64,000 bases of DNA, from NCBI RefSeq assembly GCF_001429025.1, contig NZ_LMHT01000012.1:184361-248360 (forward strand), read 5' to 3'. The translations under genes were made by a program, and so were the position numbers. This document shows positions 8,138-16,779 of the stretch, in pieces. This stretch comes from Phenylobacterium sp. Root700. GTDB lineage: Bacteria; Pseudomonadota; Alphaproteobacteria; Caulobacterales; Caulobacteraceae. Every line of letters starts with the position of its first letter. Positions within the stretch are counted from its first letter, which is position 1. Below the pieces are notes generated by a model. That model was given only the letters and a program-made list of their open reading frames with translations, had not been told where the DNA came from and did not search any database.

Positions 8138-10672
8138 TTGGCCAGACGCGGGGGCAAAGACGCGGCTGAGACTGGGCCAAGCCAACCGAAGAGCGCTGCT
8201 GCGCCCGACGGCCGGAGAGGCGTGAGTCAGGGTTTCGTGCGGATCGCGATCCTCTCGACCCTGCTGCTGCTGGCCATCTACACCACCATCGCCATCTTCA
8301 AGATCAGCCGTGAGCCGCAGGCCGGCACGCTGGCGAACGCAGCCCTGCCCAGCCGGACGGAAACCCTGGCCGCCCGCGTCGACGTCGAGGGCGCGGCGTT
8401 GCGCGGCGGTCTGGCCGCCGCGCGCGAAACCTTGCAGCGCAAGGCCGATCCTCCCATCGACGCGGCCGAGACCGCCCTTGCGGTGGCCGGCGGCGCGGCC
8501 CTGGCCGTGGCCGTGACGGACGACCAGGGCGTCGTCGCCGTGAGCGGCAAGGCCGCCGGCGTGAACTGGGGCGAACTGGCGACTGAAGCCGAGCAGGCTG
8601 GCGGAAACGTCTGGATCGGCGCCTCGAACCAGACCCCGGCGTCGCTGGTCGTCGCCGGAAGCGTCGCCACCAGCAAGGGCCGCCGCCAGATCATCCTGGT
8701 CGGCGATCCGGCCCGCCTGAGCGCGCTGCTCGCCGCCGATCAGGTCGTGGCCACGACCAAGGGCCAGATCCTCGCCGCCGCCGGAGCCGGCGGCCTGGCC
8801 CAGGCCCGCGACGTGAACGAGGCGTTCGGCCTGACGGCGGCGCAGCTGAGCCGCGCGAGCGGCCTGGTGCGCGGGACCAAGCCCGACGGCGCGGCACAGG
8901 ATCTGGTCGGTCGCCCGGCGATGGACGGGGCGCTGCTGGCCGTGTCGGCGACGCCGTCCAGCGCGCACGAGATCAACTCCACCGCCCGGCAACTCGGCTG
9001 GCTGACCGCCCCCCTCGCCGTAGCCTTCATGCTGGGCCTGCTGCTGCTTAACCAGAGCCGCAAGATGGAGGACGCCCAGCAGGCGGTCATCGATTCCGAG
9101 CGACGCTTCCGGCTGGCCGTCGAAGCCGCCCGCTGCGGCATCTGGGAGTGGGACCTGACCACCGACCAGATGTTCATGTCCGACGTCACCGGCGCGATAT
9201 TCGGCTGGGGCGGCGGCGGCGTCGTGCCGGGCCAGGACGTGCTGGACCGCGTTTCCCCCGACCACCGCGAGCGGGTCCGCCAGGCGCTGTCCACCGCCGC
9301 CGTCTATGGCGGCTTCGACGTGTCGTTCCGGGTGCCCTCGCTTCAGGGCGGCCGGCCGATCTGGATCGACGCCCGCGGCCAGGCCTTCGGCCGCTCGGAA
9401 GAGTCGGGCTATTCGCGGATCATCGGGGTGGCCCTGGACGTCACCGAGGAGCGCATGGCCCAGGCCCGCGCCCAGGCCGCCGAGAGCCGCCTGCGCGACG
9501 CCATCGAAAGCGTGTCGGAAGCCTTCGTGCTGTGGGACCGCAACGGCCGCCTGCTGCTCTGCAACCACAACTACCGCAACGTCTTCTCGCTGGAGCCCAA
9601 GCTGCTGAAGCCGGGCGCCGGGCGCGAAGAGGTCAATCGTTTCGCCCAGCTCGCCATCCAGCAGGAGATGCCGAGCCCCGACGGCCGCAAGGGCGTGCGC
9701 GAGGCCGAACTGGCCGACGGCCGCTGGATCCAGATCTCCGAGCGGCGCACCGCCGAGGGCGGCCTGGTGATGACCGCCGCCGACATCACCGCCATCAAGA
9801 CCCAGGACGAGGCGCGCCGGCTCAACGAAGAACAGCTTCAGAAGGCCATCGTCAGTCTGGAGCGCAGCCAGGAGCAGCTTTCGGAACTGGCCCGCAAATA
9901 CGAGATGGAGAAGGTCCGGGCCGAGGGCGCCAACAAGGCCAAGAGCGAGTTCCTGGCCAATATGAGCCACGAATTGCGCACCCCGCTGAACGCCATCAAC
10001 GGCTTCTCCGAGATCATGGTCGGCGAGATGTTCGGCCAACTCGGCGACACCCGCTACAAGGGCTACGCCCAGGATATCCTCTCGTCGGGCCAGCACCTGC
10101 TGGCGCTGATCAACGACATCCTCGACATGTCGAAGATCGAGGCTGGCAAGATGGCGCTCAAGTTCGAGCCCCTGGCGCTGGAAGAGGTGGCCGAGGACGC
10201 CGTGCGCCTGGTCCGCAACCGGGCCGAGGCCGCGGGCCTGGCCCTGACCATCGACTTCCCGCACCTGCCCGAGGTCGAGGCCGACTACCGCGCCGTGAAG
10301 CAAGTGCTGCTGAACCTGCTGTCGAACGCCATCAAGTTCACCCCGCGCGGCGGCCGGGTGACGATCCGCGCCGAGGGCCGCCACGATCCGCTGGGCGAGC
10401 GCATCCGCGTCAGCGTGCAGGACACCGGCATCGGCATCGCCCAGGACGACCTGGCCCGGCTGGCCAAGCCCTTCGAGCAGGTCGAGAACCAGCACTCCAA
10501 GACCACCCAGGGCACGGGCCTGGGCCTGGCGCTCACCAAGTCGCTGGTGGAGATGCACGGCGGCTCGCTCGACATGCAGAGCGCGCCCGGCGAGGGCACC
10601 ATGGTCAGCTTCTCCCTGCCCATCCGTCAGAGCGGCGCCGTCCGCACCGTGCCGGGCTTCGCGGTCGCCTAG
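8138..10672 (+). CDS. pleC: PleC-type cell-cycle sensor histidine kinase
   Basis: This 844-residue membrane kinase starts with TTG, supported by AAGGGAG nine bases upstream. Order of parts: transmembrane helix at about 30-50, periplasmic domain of about 235 residues, second helix at about 287-306, two PAS-like regions (about 325-560), then HisKA with phospho-His H611 (MSHELRTPLNAINGF) and an ATPase domain ending near 832. Length, layout and His position agree closely with Caulobacter PleC (842 residues, His610), which acts as phosphatase and kinase on DivK and PleD at the cell pole. Its stop codon overlaps that of the convergent Crp-type gene by four bases. Assignment rests on architecture and the DivJ/PleC-type kinase core. 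Confidence 0.85.
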   Translation: MARRGGKDAAETGPSQPKSAAAPDGRRGVSQGFVRIAILSTLLLLAIYTTIAIFKISREPQAGTLANAALPSRTETLAARVDVEGAALRGGLAAARETLQRKADPPIDAAETALAVAGGAALAVAVTDDQGVVAVSGKAAGVNWGELATEAEQAGGNVWIGASNQTPASLVVAGSVATSKGRRQIILVGDPARLSALLAADQVVATTKGQILAAAGAGGLAQARDVNEAFGLTAAQLSRASGLVRGTKPDGAAQDLVGRPAMDGALLAVSATPSSAHEINSTARQLGWLTAPLAVAFMLGLLLLNQSRKMEDAQQAVIDSERRFRLAVEAARCGIWEWDLTTDQMFMSDVTGAIFGWGGGGVVPGQDVLDRVSPDHRERVRQALSTAAVYGGFDVSFRVPSLQGGRPIWIDARGQAFGRSEESGYSRIIGVALDVTEERMAQARAQAAESRLRDAIESVSEAFVLWDRNGRLLLCNHNYRNVFSLEPKLLKPGAGREEVNRFAQLAIQQEMPSPDGRKGVREAELADGRWIQISERRTAEGGLVMTAADITAIKTQDEARRLNEEQLQKAIVSLERSQEQLSELARKYEMEKVRAEGANKAKSEFLANMSHELRTPLNAINGFSEIMVGEMFGQLGDTRYKGYAQDILSSGQHLLALINDILDMSKIEAGKMALKFEPLALEEVAEDAVRLVRNRAEAAGLALTIDFPHLPEVEADYRAVKQVLLNLLSNAIKFTPRGGRVTIRAEGRHDPLGERIRVSVQDTGIGIAQDDLARLAKPFEQVENQHSKTTQGTGLGLALTKSLVEMHGGSLDMQSAPGEGTMVSFSLPIRQSGAVRTVPGFAVA

Positions 10673-11358
10673 AGCCTTGCCTTCGGATGGCCAGCCGCGC
10701 GCAGGGCCGCCGGATCGCGAATAGTGATCTGGGCGTAGGACAGCTCAACGATCCCGGCCCGCTCCAGCGACTTGAGCAGCTTGTTCAACGTCTGGCGCGA
10801 TACGCCCACCATCGCGGCCAGGTCCTCCTGACGAATGCGCAGCACGCCGGGCGAGGCGTCGGCCGCCGCCCGGACCGACGCGGCCAAAGTGCGGGCCAAC
10901 CGCACCCGCACCGGCTGGGCCAGGCTCTGGCCGACAACCGCCAGGGCTCCGCGCTGGTGGGCGCAGCCGAGCAGCGCGATGTCGCGGTAGATCTCGGGCC
11001 GCGCCGCCGCCAGCCGCGAGACCTCGTCCATCGGCAGGTTCACCACCCGGGCCGGGCCGAAACAGATGGCGTCGTGCGGCCGAGGCCCGCCGTCCAGGAC
11101 CGACAGCTCCCCGAACCAGCCGCCGGTTCCGACGATCAACCCGACCAGCTCCATGCCCACGGCCGGATAGCTGACCAGCCGCACCTCGCCCTGCAGCACC
11201 GCCCACAGGCCGTCGGGTTCGTCGCCGACGCCGTAGAGCAGCGCGCGGTCCCGCACCGCCCGGACATGGCCGATGTCGAGCAGCAACGCCTGGCGTTCGG
11301 GCGGCAGGGCGCCGAACCAACGGTCCCTCGACAGCGTCTCGCGTTCAGCCGGCGTCAT
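10669..11358 (-). CDS. Crp/Fnr family transcription regulator
   Basis: This 229-residue protein has an N-terminal cyclic-nucleotide-binding-type beta barrel (about 20-140, with GGWFGELSVLDGG in the ligand-pocket position) and a C-terminal winged helix (RQEDLAAMVGVSRQTLNKLLKSL at about 175-197). I see no cysteine cluster for an iron-sulfur centre, so it is not Fnr-like in that sense. The ligand is unknown. It is divergent from the class II aldolase gene at 11458. A Crp-spaced inverted repeat (11387-11402) sits between the two starts, which suggests autoregulation and control of the aldolase gene. It overlaps the pleC stop by four bases. Confidence 0.88.
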   Translation of the reverse strand: MTPAERETLSRDRWFGALPPERQALLLDIGHVRAVRDRALLYGVGDEPDGLWAVLQGEVRLVSYPAVGMELVGLIVGTGGWFGELSVLDGGPRPHDAICFGPARVVNLPMDEVSRLAAARPEIYRDIALLGCAHQRGALAVVGQSLAQPVRVRLARTLAASVRAAADASPGVLRIRQEDLAAMVGVSRQTLNKLLKSLERAGIVELSYAQITIRDPAALRAAGHPKARL

Positions 11359-11386
11359 CGGCTTGATCTGCCAGTTACGACGAGAT

Positions 11387-11402
11387 TGTCAACTTGGCGA
11401 CA
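11387..11402. promoter_or_regulatory. candidate Crp/Fnr-type operator
   Basis: TGTCA-ACTTGG-CGACA has the 5-6-5 spacing of Crp-family sites (TGTNA-N6-TNACA-like), with four-base perfect arms TGTC/GACA. It starts 29 bases upstream of the regulator's start codon and lies 56 bases before the aldolase start. Confidence 0.45.
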
Positions 11403-11457
11403 GAGTCGCCGTCCGATCGGTGGCAGGTAAGCCCATCCCCAGACACCGGAGCCGCCC

Positions 11458-12237
11458 ATGACCACCGCCCTGAAGCTGACCCCCAGCCTGCGCGACCAAG
11501 TCTCGCAGGAGGAGTGGGCGGTTCGCGTCGATCTGGCCGCCGCCTATCGGCTGGTGGCCCTCTATGGCTGGGACGACCTGATCTTCACCCATCTCAGCGC
11601 CCGCGTGCCGGGGCCCGAGCATCACTTCCTGATCAACCCCTACGACCTGATGTTCGAGGAGATAACCGCCTCGTCGCTGGTGAAGATCGATCATGAGGGA
11701 AACAAGATCGTCGACCGCCCAGCCTATGTGAACCGGGCCGGCTTTGTCATCCATTCGGCGATCCATATGGGCCGCGAGGACGCCCACGCGGTGCTGCACC
11801 TGCACACGCCGCACGGCCAGGCGGTCTCGGCCATGGCCGAGGGCCTGCTGCCCCACACCCAGACTGCGATGATCGCGATGCACGACGTCGCCTATCATGA
11901 CTTCGAGGGCATCGCGACGGAGCTGGAGGAGCGCGAGCGCCTGGTCGCCGACATGGGCGCCAAGAACGCCATGATCCTGCGCAATCACGGCACCCTGACG
12001 GTCGGCGAGTCCGTCGCCCAGGCGTTCCTGCGCATGTACTATCTGGAGCGCGCCTGCGAGGCGCAGGTGCTGATGCTGAGCGCCGGACGGGACGGACTGA
12101 ACACCCCGCCCCAGGGCGTGGCCGAAAAGGTCGAGATGCAGTCGGGCGCCGCGGGCATGAAGAAGCTCGCCGACCGGCTCGCCTGGCCGGCCCTGCTGCG
12201 CAAGCTCGATCGCATCGATCCCAGCTTCCGCAACTAG
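11458..12237 (+). CDS. class II aldolase/adducin family protein
   Basis: This 259-residue protein has the class II aldolase/adducin fold used by fuculose-phosphate aldolase and ribulose-5-phosphate epimerase. The metal-ligand pair is visible at H114 and H116 (HLHTPHG), with a further His in ILRNHGTLTVG. Members of this alphaproteobacterial subgroup often have no assigned substrate, and none can be read here. The gene is divergent from the Crp-type regulator and convergent with the periplasmic sensor gene, whose stop it overlaps by four bases. A Crp-like site lies in its promoter region. Confidence 0.85.
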   Translation: MTTALKLTPSLRDQVSQEEWAVRVDLAAAYRLVALYGWDDLIFTHLSARVPGPEHHFLINPYDLMFEEITASSLVKIDHEGNKIVDRPAYVNRAGFVIHSAIHMGREDAHAVLHLHTPHGQAVSAMAEGLLPHTQTAMIAMHDVAYHDFEGIATELEERERLVADMGAKNAMILRNHGTLTVGESVAQAFLRMYYLERACEAQVLMLSAGRDGLNTPPQGVAEKVEMQSGAAGMKKLADRLAWPALLRKLDRIDPSFRN

Positions 12238-12713
12238 CGCGGACCGTTCGGTCCTTGCGGCTGACCATGCCCTGGCCGTTCGGCCAGGGCCTTGGCCAGC
12301 TTCCGCCGCTCGCCCGGCGTCAGGCCGGCGGCGAAGTCGACGATGCGGGCGTCAATCTCGCCGCGCGTCGCGGCCTCCCGGCTGCGGATCTCGGCGAGCT
12401 TGTGCTTGCTCAGGGCCGGATCGAACGGTTCGGCGCCCAAGGTTCCCCAGGCCTGCGTCCGGGCCTCGCGCATCTGGCGCATATTGGCGCGGGCCTCCAT
12501 GCCCTCGCCGCGCAGCATGGTGCGATAGGCGCGCGCCTGTTCTGGGCTCAAGGCCTCCGCCGCCGCCCAGACCGGCTGATTCATGCGCGCCATCGGCGGC
12601 GGGCGGTCGGAGCGCAGGCGCTGGCCGACCACCAGACCGCCGACCACGCCGCCGATCAGGAACAGGTTCAGGGCCAGCGAGACGAAAAGAACGATCTGCG
12701 TTCGACGGCTCAT
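12234..12713 (-). CDS. membrane-anchored periplasmic sensor, heavy-metal-resistance/CpxP-like family
   Basis: This 159-residue protein has one N-terminal transmembrane helix (about 5-28, IVLFVSLALNLFLIGGVVGG) and a periplasmic helical domain with LxxxQ-like motifs: LSPEQARAYRTML and LTPGERRKLAKAL. This matches the CnrX/ZraP/CpxP type of helical hairpin sensor. It is the last gene of a sigma / anti-sigma / sensor operon, overlapping the anti-sigma stop by one base (TGATG). Only one His lies in the core helices (KHKLAEI), so the CnrX metal ligands are not conserved. It may sense another metal or envelope stress. Confidence 0.75.
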   Translation of the reverse strand: MSRRTQIVLFVSLALNLFLIGGVVGGLVVGQRLRSDRPPPMARMNQPVWAAAEALSPEQARAYRTMLRGEGMEARANMRQMREARTQAWGTLGAEPFDPALSKHKLAEIRSREAATRGEIDARIVDFAAGLTPGERRKLAKALAERPGHGQPQGPNGPR

Positions 12714-13132
12714 CAGGCGCCCTCCCCGACCACGACTTCCGAAAGATCGTCATAGCCGCTGAGCGCGGCGCTGACGGTGTCGTCCTGCTGGACCACCGTG
12801 TCCGACAGCCGCACCCCGACCACCAGGCCCGCCGCGCAGGCGCCGGCCAGGCCCACGCCCAACCCGGCACGCCAGAACCATCCCCGCACGCCAGACCGCG
12901 CGCGGGAGCGCGGCGCCGAGGCGATCACCGCCTCACGCAGTTGGTGCGTAACCGGCTGCGGCGCCCAGGCGCCGAGCAGGTCGTCCAACCCGGCGGGCGC
13001 GGCCAGCGCCGCCTTGGCGAAATCGGGATCGGCCGCCAGCAGCAAGGCGGCGGCGTCCCGTTCGGCCAGCGGCCAGCGGGCGATGTCGCCGCCATAGATC
13101 TCGGCCAGGTCCTCGAAGCGTTCGCGGGTCAT
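12713..13132 (-). CDS. anti-sigma factor, single transmembrane helix
   Basis: This 139-residue protein starts at the ATG at 13132, four bases after the sigma factor stop. The cytoplasmic N-terminal part (MTRERFEDLAEIYGGDIARWP, then LLLAADPDFAKAALAAP) resembles the short sigma-binding segments of ECF anti-sigma factors. A single transmembrane helix follows at about 88-108 (GVGLAGACAAGLVVGV), then a periplasmic tail of about 30 residues. Position between an ECF sigma gene and a periplasmic sensor gene supports the role: it would hold the sigma factor at the membrane until the sensor signals. No zinc-binding HxxxCxxC motif is present. Confidence 0.75.
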   Translation of the reverse strand: MTRERFEDLAEIYGGDIARWPLAERDAAALLLAADPDFAKAALAAPAGLDDLLGAWAPQPVTHQLREAVIASAPRSRARSGVRGWFWRAGLGVGLAGACAAGLVVGVRLSDTVVQQDDTVSAALSGYDDLSEVVVGEGA

Positions 13133-13136
13133 GACG

Positions 13137-13685
13137 TTAGCTTTCCACCATATCCGACAGGGCCGCGCGCAGGGCGCGCCGCCCCCGCGAGAGCAGGCTC
13201 TCCAAGGCCTCGACACTGACGCCCATCAGGGCGGCGGCCTCGATATTGGAAAGCTCCTGATAGTGACAGAGGCTGACAGCCTCGCGTTGACGGTCGGGCA
13301 AGGCGCGCATGGCGGCGGCCACGCGCAGGCCCACGTCCCGCGCCTGCAGGCCGCGATCGGGGGCCGGCCCCTCGTCGATCTGCTCCGGCGGATTGTCGGT
13401 CGCCACCTCGCGGCGGCGGCGCAGCCGGTCGTAGCAGAGGTTCAGCGCCACCCGGTGCAGCCAGGTGTCGAACTTGGCCACGCCCGGCCGCCAGTCCCGT
13501 GCCTGTTTCCAGGCCCGCACGAAGGTCTCCTGAGCGACATCCTCGGCCTCGGCCGCATCGCCCAGCATCCGTCCGGCCAGCGCCAGCAGACGCGGCAGCT
13601 TGCGGGCCACCAGGGCGCGCACGGCCGCAGGGTCGCCCTCGCCCACGCGCGCCAGCAACGCCTCGTCCGGGTCGCCAGGATCCAA
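13137..13685 (-). CDS. ECF (group 4) RNA polymerase sigma factor
   Basis: This 182-residue protein has both ECF sigma domains. Region 2 runs from about 10 to 80, with the core-binding and -10 stretch DAAEAEDVAQETFVRAWK. Region 4 runs from about 120 to 175, with LPDRQREAVSLCHYQELSNIEAAALMGVSVEALESLL as the -35 helix-turn-helix. It is the first gene of a three-gene operon with an anti-sigma factor and a membrane-anchored CnrX-like sensor, all nearly overlapping. It likely drives its own operon; a GGAAT-N14-CGGTT sequence lies upstream (13729-13752). Target genes cannot be told from this window. Confidence 0.9.
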   Translation of the reverse strand: MDPGDPDEALLARVGEGDPAAVRALVARKLPRLLALAGRMLGDAAEAEDVAQETFVRAWKQARDWRPGVAKFDTWLHRVALNLCYDRLRRRREVATDNPPEQIDEGPAPDRGLQARDVGLRVAAAMRALPDRQREAVSLCHYQELSNIEAAALMGVSVEALESLLSRGRRALRAALSDMVES

Positions 13686-13728
13686 GCCTCACCTCACCCT
13701 TGTCGGGTTCAAGCTTGCTATGTCCTTC

Positions 13729-13752
13729 AACCGACGTCACGGCCGCGATTCC
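13729..13752 (-). promoter_or_regulatory. possible ECF-type promoter of the sigma operon
   Basis: On the minus strand GGAAT (13752-13748) and CGGTT (13733-13729) are 14 bases apart, about 44 bases before the sigma start codon. GGAA-type -35 elements are the rule for ECF sigma factors, but the spacer is one or two bases short of typical. Confidence 0.25.
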
Positions 13753-13838
13753 GGCGCAGGGCGTGCTTCATGGAATTTCCTTGGGGCGGCCAAGCGCCCG
13801 TCTATTCCTCTAACGTCGCGCGCGACGCCTTCCGTCGC

Positions 13839-16736
13839 TCAGGATCGCAGAATGACGTCATAGGCCTGACGCGCGCCCTTGCGGGCGGTGTCGAGCTTGG
13901 CCGTCAGAGCCCGGAAATCGCGCGCCTCTCCCGCCCGCGCCAGCAAGGCGCGGAACGCCTTCGGCTCGCCGGACGGATCGGTGTTGTCGGCCAGCGCCAC
14001 CTTCAAAAGTTGGGTCAGGTTCTGCTGCAGGGTCCAGGCCTTGCGCAGCGCCGCCAGGGCCTCAGTGGAGGCCAGGCCCGCAGCGCCCGCCGCAGCCAGG
14101 GCCTGGGCGGTGTTCTGGCTGAGCGGTCCGCCCTCTCCGGCGTGGGCGAGTTGCAGGAACTGGGCGGCGAACTCGATATCGACCAGGCCGCCCGGCGAGA
14201 GCTTCAGGTCCCACTGCCCCTTCGGCGGACGTTCCTGCTCCAGCAGCTCGCGCATTTCGCGGACGTCCTTGGCGGTGCGGGCGCGATCGCGCGAGCGCCG
14301 CAACGCCGCCTCGATCGCCGCCGCCGCGTCGGCCGCGAAGCTCTCGGACGAGGCCCAAACCACCCGCGCGCGGGTCAGGGCCATCAATTCCCAGGTCTCG
14401 GCCTCGCGTTCGTAATATTCCTCGAAGGCCGGGAAGCTGACCGCCACCGGCCCCTTGGTGCCGGAAGGGCGCAGCTGCATGTCGACCTCGTAGAGCTCCC
14501 CCTCCCCGGTTGGGATCGACAGCGCGGCGATCAGGCGCTGGGTGAACCGGCCATAGAAGGTCTCCGCTCCCCACTCCTTGACCGACGACACCGCACCGGG
14601 CGACGACGCGCGATAGAGGGTCATCAGATCAAGGTCGGAGCCCGCGCTCATCTCGCGCGAGCCGCACTTGCCGAGCGCGATCACCGCCGCCTCGCCCTCG
14701 AATTGGCCGCCCAGCCGCTCGGCCTCGGCCAGCGCCGCCGGGGCCAGGGTCTCGATGCAGATATCGGCGAGGTCGGCGAAGGCCCGGCCGGCGGTCTCGG
14801 CGCTGGCCGCCCCGCTCATCACCTGGACGCCGACCCGGAAGGCCTGCTCGCGATGCACCCGGCGCACAGCGTCCATGACGCCTTCGAAGCCGTCGGCCCG
14901 CGCCACCGCGACCGCCATCATGCTGCGGTCTTCCTCGGAATCGAGATTGGCGAAGAAGGCGCCGTCCAGCAGGGCGTCGAGGGCGGCTGGCCGCCGGGCC
15001 AGGGTGTTGGCCAGGCGCGGCGCGAAGGCCATCACCTGCACCATCAGTTCGAACAGCTTCGGCTGGGCCAGGAACAGTGACTGCAGCTGCACCCCCGACG
15101 ACAGCTTGGAGAAGAAATCCTCGAAGCGGGTGAAGGCGGTGTCGGCCGCGCCGGAGGCCTGAGCCGCGTCGAGCAGGCGCGGCGCCAGCCGGGTGAGCAG
15201 CTCCCGCCCGCGTTCGGTCCGCGTGGCCTGGATATGCCCGTGGTGCCAGTTGCGAATGGTCTGGGAGACGCGAGCGGGGTTGGAGAACCCCATCCGGCTG
15301 AGCGTGGCCAGGGTCTCTGGATCATCGTCGACGCCGGTGAAGATCAGGCTGCCGAACTTCGACGACAGCTGCTCCTCGTCGGGGAACAGCTCGCCATAGC
15401 GGCGATTGACGGTCTTCAAGGTCCGCTCGATGGCCGCGTCGAAGCTGCGCACCCGGTCATAGCCCGACAGCGCCGCAACCCGTTTGCGCTCACCATCGGA
15501 TTCCGACAGCCGATGGGTCTGCTCGTCGGCCAGCATCTGGATGCGGTGCTCGGCGGACCGCAGCTGCCGGTAGGCCTCGGTCAGTTCGTCGGCGGCCTGG
15601 CTGGAGACGTGACCCGCCGCTTCCAGGGCGCGCAGGGCGTCCAGGGTGCGCGGCGAGCGCAGCTCGAGGTGCCGGCCGCCCAGGATCAATTGCTGGGTCT
15701 GGACGTAGAACTCAATCTCGCGGATGCCGCCGCGACCGAGCTTCAGGTCCACGCCCTTGGCGGTCAGGCGGTCGTCGACCTTGTGGACGTGGATCTGGCG
15801 CTTGATGGAGTGGATGTCGGCGATGGCGGCGAAGTCGAGGTTCTTGCGCCAGATGAACGGCGCCAGTTCGGCCAGGAACGCCCGGCCCCGCCCGACGTCT
15901 CCGGCCGCCGCGCGCGCCTTGATGAAGGCCGCCCGCTCCCAGTTCTGGCCGACGCTCTCGTAGTAGTCGAAGGCCGCCGCCGCCGGAATCGCCGGCGGGG
16001 TCGAGGACGGATCGGGCCGTAGCCGCAGGTCGACGCGGAAGACATAGCCGTCGCCGGTCTTGTCCTGCATCAGTTCGGCCAGCCGGTGGGTCAGGCGGAC
16101 CGCGAAGCCTTGGGTCTCGATCCCCTCGGCCAGGGGCAGCGCCTCCGGCTCGTAGAAGACCGAGATGTCGATATCGCTGGAATAGTTCAGCTCATAGGCG
16201 CCGTGCTTGCCCATGGCGATGCAGAACCAGCCGGGCACCGGACCTTCGTCGCCCGTTCCGATCCGCGTCAGGCGGCCGGCCTCCAGCTCGGCCTGGGCCG
16301 CGACGGTCAGGGCCGTGTAGAGGGCGGCGTCGGCGAAGCGGGTCAGCCCGCCGGTGACCGCGTCCAGATCCCAGACCCCGCCCAGATCAGCCAGGGCGAT
16401 CAGCAGGTGGGCCTCGGCCTTCAGCTTGCGCAGGCCCGACTTGGCGCCTTCCCAATCGGACGACGCCAGGGCTGTGGTCCGCGCCAGCAGGTCGGCGAAG
16501 CGCACATCCGGGTCGCTCTCCAGCAGGACGCGCAGCCGCACCGGGTCGCGGCGGGCCAGGCTCGTCAGGTACGGCGAGGCGCCGAACACCGGCGCCAGGG
16601 CGGGCCAGGCGGCGTCCAGCAACTCCATCCAGCCGTCGCGCGTGGCGGCCTCGACCAGCACGTTACGCGCACGGTCGGCGGCCTTGAGGTCGGCCACCGG
16701 ACCGCAGGGTTTGAGAACGTCCAGAAGATGAGTCAT
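13839..16736 (-). CDS. glnE: glutamine synthetase adenylyltransferase/deadenylylase
   Basis: This protein of about 965 residues fits GlnE, the bifunctional enzyme that adenylylates glutamine synthetase under nitrogen excess and removes AMP under limitation. It has two nucleotidyltransferase domains. The N-terminal one has YELNYSSDIDISVFY near residues 183-197, the C-terminal one SREMSAGSDLDLMTLY near 690-705. Each carries the paired-aspartate catalytic motif. I prefer the ATG at 16736 to the GTG at 16745. It is 34 bases downstream of the histidine kinase at 16780, so likely part of the ccm-degP-two-component transcription unit, an order that I recall from other alphaproteobacteria. Confidence 0.95.
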   Translation of the reverse strand: MTHLLDVLKPCGPVADLKAADRARNVLVEAATRDGWMELLDAAWPALAPVFGASPYLTSLARRDPVRLRVLLESDPDVRFADLLARTTALASSDWEGAKSGLRKLKAEAHLLIALADLGGVWDLDAVTGGLTRFADAALYTALTVAAQAELEAGRLTRIGTGDEGPVPGWFCIAMGKHGAYELNYSSDIDISVFYEPEALPLAEGIETQGFAVRLTHRLAELMQDKTGDGYVFRVDLRLRPDPSSTPPAIPAAAAFDYYESVGQNWERAAFIKARAAAGDVGRGRAFLAELAPFIWRKNLDFAAIADIHSIKRQIHVHKVDDRLTAKGVDLKLGRGGIREIEFYVQTQQLILGGRHLELRSPRTLDALRALEAAGHVSSQAADELTEAYRQLRSAEHRIQMLADEQTHRLSESDGERKRVAALSGYDRVRSFDAAIERTLKTVNRRYGELFPDEEQLSSKFGSLIFTGVDDDPETLATLSRMGFSNPARVSQTIRNWHHGHIQATRTERGRELLTRLAPRLLDAAQASGAADTAFTRFEDFFSKLSSGVQLQSLFLAQPKLFELMVQVMAFAPRLANTLARRPAALDALLDGAFFANLDSEEDRSMMAVAVARADGFEGVMDAVRRVHREQAFRVGVQVMSGAASAETAGRAFADLADICIETLAPAALAEAERLGGQFEGEAAVIALGKCGSREMSAGSDLDLMTLYRASSPGAVSSVKEWGAETFYGRFTQRLIAALSIPTGEGELYEVDMQLRPSGTKGPVAVSFPAFEEYYEREAETWELMALTRARVVWASSESFAADAAAAIEAALRRSRDRARTAKDVREMRELLEQERPPKGQWDLKLSPGGLVDIEFAAQFLQLAHAGEGGPLSQNTAQALAAAGAAGLASTEALAALRKAWTLQQNLTQLLKVALADNTDPSGEPKAFRALLARAGEARDFRALTAKLDTARKGARQAYDVILRS

Positions 16737-16779
16737 CGCAAACACTCTAGCCGGGTGGCGATAGAGATTTCACTAGCGC

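Noticed and set aside
7883-10558. Long open frame (891 codons) opposite pleC
   Set aside because: Antisense shadow of pleC with a repetitive Gly/Ala/Gln/Val composition. The sense frame has complete kinase motifs.
9148-11430. 760-codon frame across pleC and the Crp-type gene
   Set aside because: Out-of-frame reading of pleC rich in Arg, Pro and Gly, with no domain pattern. It also spans the convergent junction.
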